Source: Cudoniella acicularis (Eukaryota; Ascomycota; Leotiomycetes; Helotiales; Helotiaceae). Taken from it: 30,205 nt of DNA. The notes beneath the pieces were generated by a model. It made no database searches. It was given only the letters and a program-made list of their open reading frames with translations, and was not told the origin of the DNA. Each line of letters starts with the position of its first letter. Positions within the stretch are counted from its first letter, which is position 1. The translations under genes were made by a program, and so were the position numbers. Shown here piece after piece: positions 22,056 to 30,205 of this stretch. The stretch spans positions 1 through 30,205 of the forward strand of contig JAAMPI010000614.1 in the NCBI GenBank assembly GCA_013054445.1, in the 5' to 3' direction.

Positions 22056-22228
22056 TATAGAAGGATAGATATAACCTAAAAAAGAAGGAGTTTAAATAGA
22101 TATTAATTTAACTTAAAAAGAGAAAGCTAAACTGCCCGAGAACACGTCTTTTATCCTCCTTCGCCTAGGTCACGTGTCTATAAACCACGTGACCTAGCAC
22201 TAGTACTAGTACTAGTATCCTTATTATA
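22056..22228 (+). mobile_element. MITE-like element, copy 4
   Basis: Starts TATAGAAGGATAG and ends CTTATTATA. The CAG-rich tail has become CTAGTACTAGTACTAG by C-to-T type changes, but the right CACGTGACCT arm is intact. It abuts the LTR fragment at 22229. Confidence 0.68.
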
Positions 22229-22476
22229 CTAGGGCCCTAATATTATATAGAGATTATTTATAAGAAGATACTATATTATTAAAAAGACTAAGCTAAAGAG
22301 AAAAGCTCTATTTAACTATATAATAGCGCTAGTAAGCGAAGTAGTCTATAAGCGATTCTTTTAGATAATAAGTTATTTAGTTAGTCGTTAAGTGATTAAG
22401 TCGACTAGCGTCGAAAGGACAGGCTATTATTAAGTTAATCTAGCTTAGCGTCGAACTAAGTCTATAATAATTTTGT
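22229..22476 (+). repeat. Truncated, RIP-mutated copy of the 340-bp LTR
   Basis: Begins CTAGGGCCCTAA, corresponding to about nt 22 of the LTR at 20963-21302 (read on the minus strand), and follows it to TCGAACTAAGTCTATAA with many C-to-T and G-to-A differences. The first ~20 nt of the LTR are missing where MITE copy 4 abuts. Confidence 0.6.
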
Positions 22477-23017
22477 TTTTTAGTTATTTTTATAATATCT
22501 AATTTATCTAGATATCGTAAACTACGAGTAGACATTTTAGTTTCTTGTTAGTTAAAGAATTATTACTATTTCTAGAAGTAGAATATCTTAATAAAGGCTT
22601 TCTTCTTCTCTTAATAGAGCCTGTTCTATTAAATTACGATAGTCTTATAATCGGTCTTAATAGAGACTTTAGATTCCTAGAGATCGGTTAAGGGAATCCT
22701 TACGTCGTAAAAGACCTTAGCCTTTATATATTTAGAATAACGAGCGCTCTTTTCTTTTTTTTATAATATATTTCCGGTTTTCTTTTATATAACAGGAATA
22801 AAGAGATATAGTAACACTATTATTTTCGATATTACGGGTATAGTTAAGACGCTATTTAAGCTTAGCGTACTAGTCGCTAGGTATAGTAAAAGAAGAAATC
22901 TTTACCTAGTATAATAGATCTAGTACGAGTTATATGTTTCGAGCTAGTCTGTTCTAGGACTAGTCTAGGAGCTACGCTCTCTTAAGACGATAGTTCTTCC
23001 TATATCTAGCTTCTTCT

Positions 23018-23062
23018 CTTCTTCGTCGATAATTCTAAGAAACAGAGANTACTACTTGATTT
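23018..23062 (+). repeat. Fragment shared with the LTR at the window end
   Basis: CTTCTTCGTCGATAATTCTAAGAAACAGAG here matches the stretch at about 30136-30166 with few changes. The only ambiguous base of the window (23049) lies in it. Confidence 0.55.
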
Positions 23063-23124
23063 ATATTACTTACGTACGCTATAATAAAAAGCTCTTAAAT
23101 TAAGCTTATAGTGATTTTTTAAAG

Positions 23125-23249
23125 AGGTCAGCCTCGAGTAGGATCACCGCGAGTTTGGTGTCTCGCTGTGTAAGACGTGAGGCAACCACAGAACCACCAA
23201 TTCCACCACCAACGACGATGTAATCCGCGAATTGAGTAGGAGAAGTCAT
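23125..23249 (-). pseudogene. GMC oxidoreductase, 5' fragment cut off by the repeat block
   Basis: From the ATG at 23249 the minus strand reads about 36 residues: a short polar start, then DYIVVGGGIGGSVVASRL and AVILLEAD. This is the Rossmann FAD-binding start of GMC oxidoreductases (GxGxxG followed by an acidic residue at the end of beta-2). Family members are flavin oxidases or dehydrogenases of alcohols and sugars, and several act in fungal secondary metabolism. After LLEAD the sequence runs into AT-rich repeat DNA and stops. The usual length is about 550-650 residues, so nearly all of it is missing. The kept part has no stops, so truncation may be recent. It is divergent to the rhodopsin-like gene, 960 bp away. 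Confidence 0.72.
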
Positions 23250-24210
23250 TTTGGTGTTTCAATTTGGGAGCGTGCTCTGAAGTTAGGACGACCGCTGCGC
23301 AGGGAATAGGAAAATGTAACTATGGTTTCGTTGGAATGGGTATCGATATTATGATTGTTTAGAAAAGTGGAATTCTGTTGGTTGGTACTGCAGCTTGAGA
23401 AATGCATGCAGCAACCCCTAGGGAAAGACTCTTAAGGGCGCTAAAAACGATCAGTCATGCAGGCCTCAGAGGCGCAGGATGCACCAAAACAAATTTCAAG
23501 GATATTTTGAAGTTACTTTCCATGGTGCTGTAGCGGCGGCAAGTCAGTCAGCCTATAATCCCGCAGGTTACACTGCATGTTGCATATCTCGTTTGAGAAT
23601 ACGGCACTTATACCCGCAAACAAAATCTGTGGGTCTATTACGTATAGATCAAATCTGAAATCAAAATCATTCCGAGTTCATATTTAATATTTCTTCTCTT
23701 TCGTTTATTTTGAATAGAAAGATTGATTGTGGCAGTATTAAAATACTTACCATATGAGTCTTGAGAAGTTTTCTTTGGTGTACTGTCTAGGATTTCAAGA
23801 CTGAAAATGGTTTCCGGAAAGAGGTTAAGCCCTGGGTTTGCGTCACAACGGACTGCCGACCGACCTTGTTGCTTCACGCATTGGTAGGGCAAAGTGCATA
23901 AGAATGAACCCCCCTAGCTATCTCCTCAAGGATATGCAGGTGGATTACAGGTGGATCACACCAACATTCGTATCACAGCAGAGATTGCAGCCCCTGACAG
24001 AATGTTGGAAATGTGTTCTAGATTTCTTTCTATTGTATAGTGCTAATCCCTGCAGAATACGCCTCACTACAACTTATTCACATTTCAGCGACTTTCCAGA
24101 ATTCACTCAACGGGCCAGTGCCTTCGTCGAACCTTTGCTCCTGCGAAAAGGAAGATCAATCATCTTCTCCAAGCTTAACTAATCATTACAAGATCCAAAT
24201 TTGATGAGAA
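23250..24210. other. Divergent intergenic region
   Basis: Lies between the GMC fragment (minus) and the rhodopsin-like gene (plus), so it should hold the promoters of both. Frames at 23638-23892 and 23838-24182 overlap on opposite strands and show no motifs. No clear regulatory site was identified. Confidence 0.4.
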
Positions 24211-25584
24211 ATGGCGACCGGTTCTGAAGGGCCCTATCCTCTGGCCCCCGCTGGGAAAACCCTCCTTGTCATTTACGTTTTATTTATACTACTGACAACT
24301 TTGACCGTTGCTTTGCGTTTCTGGTCTAAACACTTGAAAGGCACATCCCTACATCTTGAAGACTATTTCGTTCTTACTGCCCTGGTATGTTAATTAACAC
24401 TACTTCAATTCCTACAAAATTAACACAGGATAGTTCATATTTTACGGATACACAGGCGCCATTGTTACAGGCAGGATAACCACGAGTCCTCTCTCTCAAG
24501 TGGAAAAAACTAAGTGTTGCCAGGAACTGTACTGGGCGGTGTAGGGCATCATTTGGTTGAGCTTGATATGTGGCGATTACAAGTCATTCTCAAGGTTAGT
24601 GCTGTTTACCATTATGCCCTTCGTACTAATTAGCCCTACAGACAACTCTAGCCATCCAGTTCACCTACGCTTTGGGTATTGGTTTTGTCAAATGCAGCAT
24701 TTGCCTTTTACTTGCACGGATCTTCCCAATTCGAAACTTCAAGATACTTTGTTGGATTGTTATGGGAATCTGCGCGGCATGGTCCTTGATGACCATTTTA
24801 ATTGGTGCATTTCTGTGCACACCAATTGCCTTCAATTGGGATCGCACAATACCCGGAGGTCATTGTGGAAATCAAAATATCGGTTATGCCTTTGTTGGCG
24901 TCATCGATATAATAACAGATATATGCATTATTACCCTTCCTCAGCGATTGGTTTGGAAATTGCAGCTGCCTACAGGAAACAAGATAGCTCTGGGACTTCT
25001 TTTTGCGCTTGGGTCACTGTATGTTCATTTTTCAGATAATGCACTCTCCATCTTCAGTTTTCTTCTATAGATATGTTCCAATGCCCGTTTACTGACTTCT
25101 TCCTAGTACCATCATCACATCTATTTTGCGAGTTATCGTGATTCTCAAACTGGACTTCAATGACTTCTCCTTCGCCGTAAAAGACACCGAAGTTTGGACC
25201 ACAGTCGAATTCGGAACTTCTATCATGGTTTCTTGTGGTCCCTTGTTGCGGCCGGTGTTCGAAAAAGTCTACAGGGGGGTGTCATCGAGTCTTCGATATG
25301 CTTCTGGTAGTAATAGAACAAAAAACAACAGCAGCCATGGCTCCCATATCACACAGACGCCAAAGAATACTGGATTCGCCTTGTTGAATAACAGCGAAAT
25401 AGCACTGAAGCCAATCCAAAGGCCTTATCCTGGCACGGTGACAACAAATATCCAAGCCAAGTCTAATGTCTATAGGGCAGGAGGGGATGGCTGGTCTTTG
25501 GGAGAAACAAACTGGTCTAGAAATGGGACTTCCAATAGTAGAAATATTTTAGCGAGAACTCAAACAAGCACCACGAGGTTGTAA
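24211..25584 (+). CDS. Fungal rhodopsin-like (SAT4/PTH11-related) seven-helix membrane protein
   Basis: Deduced exons 24211-24384, 24434-24470, 24524-24594, 24642-25018 and 25107-25584 join in frame to 378 residues. Helix 1 is about residues 17-37 (LLVIYVLFILLTTLTVAL). LEDYF follows, then FIFYGYTGAIVT, GGVGHHLVELDMWRLQVILK, the helix with YALGIGFVKCSICLLLARIF, CTPIAFNW with a later GGHCGN (the paired extracellular Cys of the family), two more helices and a soluble Ser/Asn-rich tail of about 100 residues. Fungal members are plasma-membrane proteins of mostly unknown ligand, related to Pth11-type receptors. Introns are 49, 53, 47 and 88 nt. The second begins with GC rather than GT (ACAG|GCAGGA at 24471), which is rare but restores the conserved frame exactly. 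The gene looks intact. Neighbours suggest, but do not prove, membership of a terpenoid locus. Confidence 0.78.
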
Positions 25585-25665
25585 GCTTGAGGACGGGGGT
25601 GGAGTTCTAAAGCATAATGGATGGGTATTCTGAGCAAGAATGGAGGGCTTCATCGTTTGTTTGTT
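25585..25665. other. Short intergenic between convergent units
   Basis: Space between the stop of the rhodopsin-like gene and the end of the minus-strand remnant. No terminator signal was recognised. Confidence 0.4.
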
Positions 25666-25980
25666 TTAAAGTTTCTTCTGAAATTCTTCACACATGTTTT
25701 TGATAAGACCAACAAAGTCCCCAGATTGTTCATGAATTTGTCGGAATTGTTCACCGCTTAAAATATCCCTCCACTGCCCGTAACCTTTATCAAAATTCTA
25801 TGCAGGTTTAAAATCCGTGCCTTCCGCGGTGCTGTTAGCAGCGCGACACTCCACAAAATTTGGAAGCATGAAATACATCAGCAACGTTACATATGCGCTT
25901 GAATAAATGTATCTGTGCCAAAATTTGCTTTGCCACGTTCGTAGAGTAGTAGAATCAATGTCTAATGCACGACAGGGTCT
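25666..25980 (-). pseudogene. 3' remnant of an unidentified gene
   Basis: A minus-strand frame reads 60 codons (ending ECRAANSTAEGTDFKPA), meets a TAG at 25798-25800, then reads a further 43 codons (NFDKGYGQWRDILSGEQF, VGLIKNMCEEFQKKL) to a TAA at 25666. The composition looks protein-like on both sides of the TAG, and a CAG-to-TAG change would explain it. Helical, Tyr/Trp-rich sequence (FWHRYIYSSAYVTLLMYFML) precedes. Upstream, on the same strand to about 26250, other frames such as NMLHRYSLDILKRNSHIVQG look coding but are broken. I cannot name the family. Confidence 0.4.
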
Positions 25981-26834
25981 TCAATCACACTACGCACCGC
26001 ATACACACCCCAATATGATGCCCTGTGCATGTGTCAAAGTTTGCGAGCCACTGTTGGGTCAGGGTTGTACCGAGTGGGCAACGGATGCCCATAATTTGGA
26101 ATAACACAGTTGGCCCTGAACGATGTGGGAGTTACGCTTGAGAATATCCAAACTGTACCTATGCAGCATGTTGGCTTCAGGTTTGGTATCTTCATCCGGT
26201 ACATCGTGCATTGCATGTATTGCCTGCAAACAATCCGATATCGTACACGTCACTCTTTGTACTCGTTGTATTTGCGTCTTTTAATTTGGGCCACCAACCA
26301 TCCTTCATAAGAGGCACAGCATTATAGACAGAAGGTACAGAGTTTACACCAATCACTTAGTGATTCGAAGCATGACTTGGACTGAGTTGAGTACACAATG
26401 CGACGGAGGAAGAAAAGAAGAAGGACTTCACACCAACAAACAATTGCTGTCCTCGTGTGTCTTATCTGGAAGGCAGTTCGGAAAACTATTGTGGTTTGTT
26501 GAACATCCCTAGTATGCAACAGTCGATCTTAGGAGAATCTGTGACTGGATAAGTGTCAACCTTCATGTACGGGCGGGACCGGATCAAGAACCCGCCTTCA
26601 AGGTTCAAGGATTAATGCACCAGGGTAACATCTCGTTATGTTCCTAGGTTCGGATAGACACGCTGTAGAATCACGTACGTTCCGATATTGCGTTTTGATG
26701 GGTAAAACCGATGAAGATGTTTTTTCTACGGGGAAAGCCTTCTGGTGCCTCGATATCCTCGCTACCACTAGGTTGGGACACGAATAATGCCGTGTTTCAC
26801 TTGCAATTGGTGGACCTAACTCGGGTTGGTTGGA

Positions 26835-27035
26835 CCTGTTGGTTAGATTCTGATGTTGCGTGCATGAGACCAACCGGGTAACATAATCTCACGTCTTCCG
26901 TCCACTGCGGCGCTGGCTTACCATAATTTCAGGAATCTCCATGGCAATCGATTGGTAGACGAAATTCGGCTTGGCTGCAATTGTTGGTGAACATTCTCAT
27001 GTTGCGTGCATCATACCAACCGGGTAATTTCAAAA
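26835..27035. repeat. Diverged direct repeat, spacing about 160 bp
   Basis: TGTTGCGTGCATGAGACCAA (followed by CCGGGTAA) near 26853 and TGTTGCGTGCATCATACCAA (followed by CCGGGTAA) near 27000, with similar flanking TTGGT..A.ATTCT. On the minus strand the second copy encodes LPGWYDARNMRM and the first an equivalent LPGWSHARNIRI. It could reflect an internal protein repeat. Confidence 0.45.
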
Positions 27036-27729
27036 ATATCCATGTTCGAGCGCGTAGGAAGTAGATTGGCCGGCAACGGACTCCATCGTTCGAATTTTTC
27101 ATCATGGCAGGAACCTCAAGCCTCCTATTGAGTCGTTGGACTATCAGCATGGATACTAACTGTTCAGAATGGCTAGACAGAATCCGTGCCAGACCTTTCA
27201 CTGATCCACCGTCTTGCAGCTTCGGAAACACTAGAGATTGGGTGGTTTCACTTCAAGCTGGTAAGTGTGTTTAATCTTTTGCCTGAAGCCCAACTGAAAG
27301 AGGAACAGTTATCGCTGCGCCGTTTATCAAGCACCTCGACATCTTCAGCAACCTTTGCGTCGTAAGTTATTGGCGTATGAGCATTGTAGATGGCGGAGAG
27401 AGATGGAGAGATAGGCTTGCCTCCTAATAGTAAATTGTAGGGTGGAGCTTGAAACGAACAGTACTAATATTTTCAAACAATTCCTAGATATTTTTTTATC
27501 ATTATACTAGTGATTTAGTTTGGTAACACATGTGTCGCTTTGGCATTCCACGAAAGGTCACGCTGTCACATCCAAAAGCAAATAGCAGATTGGTTGAACA
27601 ATGAGGATCAACTTGGTGCGAAGGCTTCTGAATAAGCTGATCCAACAAGCCCCCTGCATAATACCGGGTTACTGCCACCCGTGAGCTAAAATATTGTTGT
27701 GCATCTGATACTTAGGAGTTGGAAATATC

Positions 27730-27741
27730 TATAAGTATAAA
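27730..27741 (+). promoter_or_regulatory. Candidate TATA element of the terpene synthase gene
   Basis: TATAAGTATAAA lies about 83-94 nt before the ATG at 27824. A purine-rich leader follows. Position and sequence fit a fungal core promoter, but this is only pattern-based. Confidence 0.35.
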
Positions 27742-27823
27742 GGAAGGAATAGTTGAAGATCAGTTTGAAACTGCAACTACTTTCGAGTCATTTTCTGTAT
27801 ATTGAGGGAGAAAGTTTATTGCC

Positions 27824-29212
27824 ATGGACAGAGAGACACTTTTATTTAGTCTTCGCGGTCACACGCTGCAGATCTCAGACCTCTTGACAATTTTTGAAGG
27901 GTGGCAAAGGGGCTGCAATCCTCATTGGAAATCATTGGTCCCAATTGTTAACGAAAAGCTAGAAAGGTATGTGCTGACGCAATTCTTTGCAGAAGATTCA
28001 AGTACTGACCATTTACTCAAAGTATTATTACTGAGCCCAAGAAGCTGGAAAAGCTAAAGACTGCCGATTTCGCACTGTTTGCCTCATGCTGGTGGCCGCA
28101 ATCTGACCTTTCGCAACTGACCATTTTGGCTTTCTTGTCAATATGGTTGTTTGTATGGGATGATGAGATTGATGAGTCGACTGGCTCTCTGACTGACAAT
28201 CTCACTGCCGCTCAAGCCTTCCGGGCAGAAACTGTGCTGTTTCTAGAACATTGCTTGGGCTTGAGCACTTGGGAGGACAGCTGGCATGAACCAGGCCCTA
28301 TCATTTCCAGTTTCAAGCCAATTGGCGATGCAATTTCTTCTGTGTATAATATTGGTAAGTCTTATTTTCTGTTTGTACTGTCCCTAATCTTTAGAGATAT
28401 ATTAATAGAGTTACGCAGATCAGAGACGAAATTTCATGAAGGAGATTATATTTTTCATGGAAATGTCCGAAATTGAGCAGCGAAGACGATTAAGCCCTGA
28501 ATTACCCACGATTGGGGAGTACTGGGAATGTCGGATGGGTACAAGTGCTGTTGGAGTATGTATTGCAATGCTGGAGTAAGTGAGAAGCCGAGGTGATCTT
28601 CGCGAGCTGGATGACTTGACTCAAAACTCACTTTCTTAGATTTTCCTGCCAATTTTGCTCTTTCGCCACACCATGGGAAAGAAGATTCTTATGGGATAAA
28701 ACTAACGTTATCATCTCCTTGTAAGATACCAAAATCCGTGTTTTTATGTTTAATCTCTAATAGACCACACTCAGAACCAACGACCTTTTGTCCCTAAAGA
28801 AGGAAATTGTAAATGAACTTACTAATTTGATTTTAATCAAAAATTCACTTTAACTAATACTATTCTAGGAGCTCGGGTGTGTCGATAGCTTGGTTCCAAT
28901 CGCCGCAGCTGCAGATGGGAACCCGCAGAGAGCTATCGACGAAGCCGTGGCGGCTTTATACAATCTCAAAGCTTGCTTTGATGAGGAAATCAAAACATTT
29001 CTTGTCACGCCAACCCTTCAGGGCCAAGAAAAGTGGACCCGTGAATTTATCAAGTTGTGCCAGTTCAATTGTACTGGGAATTTAACCTGGAGGTAAGTAA
29101 AACCGGACCGAGCCTCGAGAAAAGACGCGCTAATATTTCTAGCTTATCAACTAAGCGATACAACGTCAAGGAATATATTCAGGGCGACGGCACAATTGTT
29201 TTTACATTGTGA
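27824..29212 (+). CDS. Class I terpene synthase, intact, seven exons
   Basis: Exons 27824-27966, 28023-28354, 28419-28575, 28640-28720, 28775-28808, 28869-29092 and 29143-29212 join in frame to 346 residues, typical for fungal class I cyclases of the bacterial-like family (terpene synthase family 2, C-terminal metal-binding). All six introns are 50-64 nt with GT..AG ends. Active-site elements: aspartate-rich D94-D-E-I-D98 on helix WLFVWDDEID, pyrophosphate-sensor R197 in EYWECRMGTSAVGV, NSE triad N240-D-L-L-S244-L-K-K-E248, and R329-Y330 after W323. These bind three Mg ions and the diphosphate and start ionisation of a prenyl diphosphate. The substrate (probably farnesyl diphosphate) and product cannot be read from sequence. 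It is soluble, with no signal peptide. The start has a strong context (GCCATGG). No prenyltransferase or P450 is visible nearby; a truncated GMC oxidoreductase and a membrane protein lie upstream and a mutated transposon 160 bp downstream. Confidence 0.9.
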
Positions 29213-29371
29213 TAATCTCATAGCTATTATGTTCTTAGAAAGAGATCTTTGTAGATGAGGTTACAAAATTCCTTGAATTGGTATCTCGTTAGACCTCAGG
29301 ACGCGAGGGAGATGACGATAGAAGTTCTGTAGTGTACGGAGAGTTTTCACTCCCCCCATAATTTGAGGTGC

Positions 29372-29832
29372 ATGTCAGTGGCCGATGTAATCTCTAAGAG
29401 CTTCACCCTCTATATTAACCTATACTACGCTATTTTTCGGACGGGTCCGCAGTTCAATATCGCCGCTGAATAGCTCCTTGATCCCGAATTCTAGACCGCT
29501 ATCAAAGAATTTTATAACCCTATCTTCAAGTACCTATAAATAGTCGAGGGATAATTTCTTAGTGCTTACTAGGCCAATTTATAAGACAGCGAGGAAGCTG
29601 ATCTTTATTTCTTAATAATAAAGATAGAGGATCTAGTGTCTCCTTCCTTTATAAAGTTCGATACTTACTTAAGCCTAAGAAATTCGATAAAAGTTTTTAG
29701 ATCGATAAACTCTAACTCCTTAATAAGTTTATTAAGCTTATTGATTTGATTATATATCTCAATTAATTCCTTAAGGTTTAATTATTATAAGTCTGTTATA
29801 ACTATATTATTCTTAGATAATTTTATATAATT
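29372..29832 (+). mobile_element. Repetitive-element protein remnant, RIP-mutated
   Basis: From the ATG at 29372 one plus-strand frame reads MSVADVISKS, then YYAIFRTGPQFNIAAE, LLDPEF, TAIKEFYNPIFKYL, DSEEADLYFLIIKIEDLVS and SFIKFDTYLSLRNSIKVF. It is broken only by TAG/TAA, nearly all where Gln is plausible, plus one TGA late. The sharp fall in GC begins about 25 nt after the ATG. It looks like an element-encoded protein, perhaps part of a transposase, but no catalytic motif is visible and I cannot name the family. Confidence 0.5.
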
Positions 29833-30026
29833 TTATATATTATAAATAACTATACTTGATATTTCTTAATATCCCTATAAAGCTTATAATAGCTATAAAA
29901 AGAGAAGTATAACTAATTATAACGTTTATAGATTACCCCGATAGTAGATCTAAGGTAAGACGTTAGGTTGTTAGTTATAAGCATAAGAGTAATAAGTCAG
30001 GAGTCCTATATAGTATATAATAATAC
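29833..30026. other. AT-rich repeat debris
   Basis: Continuation of RIP block 3. No frame or motif survives. Confidence 0.5.
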
Positions 30027-30204
30027 TGTCACGGAGTTGGTTCACGTGACCTGTTCTACACGTGACGGCGCTAGGCCTAAGCGAGGTTTCGGGCAGAGGT
30101 TAAATACGTGGCAGCTTCTCCCTTCCCCTTCTTCTCCTCTTCGTCGATTATTCTAAGAAATAGAGCACTGTTTAGTTTTGACTTCTCCTGAGTGCTCTGT
30201 GACA
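30027..30204. repeat. Probable solo LTR at the window end
   Basis: 178 bp from TGTCACGGAG to GCTCTGTGACA, with TG..CA ends and a 6-bp perfect inverted terminus (TGTCAC/GTGACA). GC is higher than in the block to its left and CACGTGAC occurs twice, so it is little mutated. Part of it (30136-30166) recurs at 23018-23062. The window stops one base after it, so a target duplication cannot be checked. Confidence 0.55.
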
Positions 30205-30205
30205 A

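Larger units (their letters stand above)
19236..23124. mobile_element. RIP-mutated transposon block 2
   Basis: About 3.9 kb of TA-rich sequence with a sharp change in composition at both ends. It contains three MITE copies, a solo LTR, an LTR fragment and weak transposase traces. Stretches not listed separately (19236-19557, 19741-20412, 20581-20957, 22477-23017) show only short, stop-riddled frames. A short 11-bp tandem repeat (AGAACCTAGGA, about 2.5 copies) lies at 20861-20889. Confidence 0.75.
25981..27823. other. Region with decayed coding traces and a diverged direct repeat
   Basis: No intact gene. Broken minus-strand frames (26034-26253 and 26598-27231) may belong to old genes but cannot be joined with confidence. 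A diverged repeat is listed at 26835-27035. The last ~100 nt form the presumed promoter of the terpene synthase. Confidence 0.4.

Noticed and set aside
1..30205. tRNA or rRNA genes
   Set aside because: No B-box-like GGTTCRAATCC context with a foldable partner was found; GTTCGA occurrences are isolated.

Overview
The window is chromosomal DNA of a filamentous ascomycete (Pezizomycotina). The evidence is short introns of 47-101 nt with GT..AG ends and CTAAC/CTGAC-type branch points, several protein families known mainly from filamentous fungi, and a two-speed composition. Gene-bearing segments of ordinary composition alternate with very AT-rich, TA-rich blocks (about 10.85-13.44, 19.24-23.12 and 29.40-30.03 kb). 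Those blocks hold transposon reading frames whose stop codons sit almost only at former Gln/Trp positions, the signature of repeat-induced point mutation (RIP). A single ambiguous base at 23049 shows a draft-quality assembly.

Layout. 1-7.4 kb is gene-poor: a RIP-like nonsense pseudogene (2729-3511, minus), the decayed start of a 3'-5' exonuclease (about 5690-5953, minus) and a degenerate short-period repeat array (about 6715-6970). 7424-8621 (plus) is a secreted GH93/BNR-type exo-arabinanase-like enzyme with an apparent one-base frameshift. 9236-10053 (minus) is a five-exon MARVEL-type tetraspan membrane protein. 10.85-13.44 kb is RIP-mutated transposon debris: an LTR with an inverted end, a Copia RT/RNase H remnant, a MITE and a pogo/Fot1-like transposase. 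13.5-14.1 kb (minus) is a partly mutated unknown gene. 15642-15725 is a two-copy 42-bp hairpin repeat. 16028-16378 (minus) encodes a small Cys-rich, probably zinc-binding protein. 17728-18781 (plus) is a fungal kinase-like gene with a one-base frameshift. 19.24-23.12 kb is a second transposon block with three more MITE copies and a solo LTR bounded by a TAATT target duplication.

The most interesting part is 23.1-29.2 kb, a gene island between two RIP blocks. It carries the truncated 5' end of a GMC oxidoreductase (minus), an apparently intact 378-residue fungal rhodopsin-like seven-helix membrane protein, a decayed unidentified gene, and an intact seven-exon class I terpene synthase of 346 residues with every metal-binding motif in place (DDEID, NDLLSLKKE, R197, RY). 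Working inference: this is what remains of a small terpenoid locus, with the cyclase preserved while a candidate tailoring oxidase was cut by repeats. The window ends in a further RIP-mutated element and a probable solo LTR.

Exon boundaries were deduced by hand from splice signals, reading phase and family resemblance. No search or alignment was run. Family names rest on recognised motifs.
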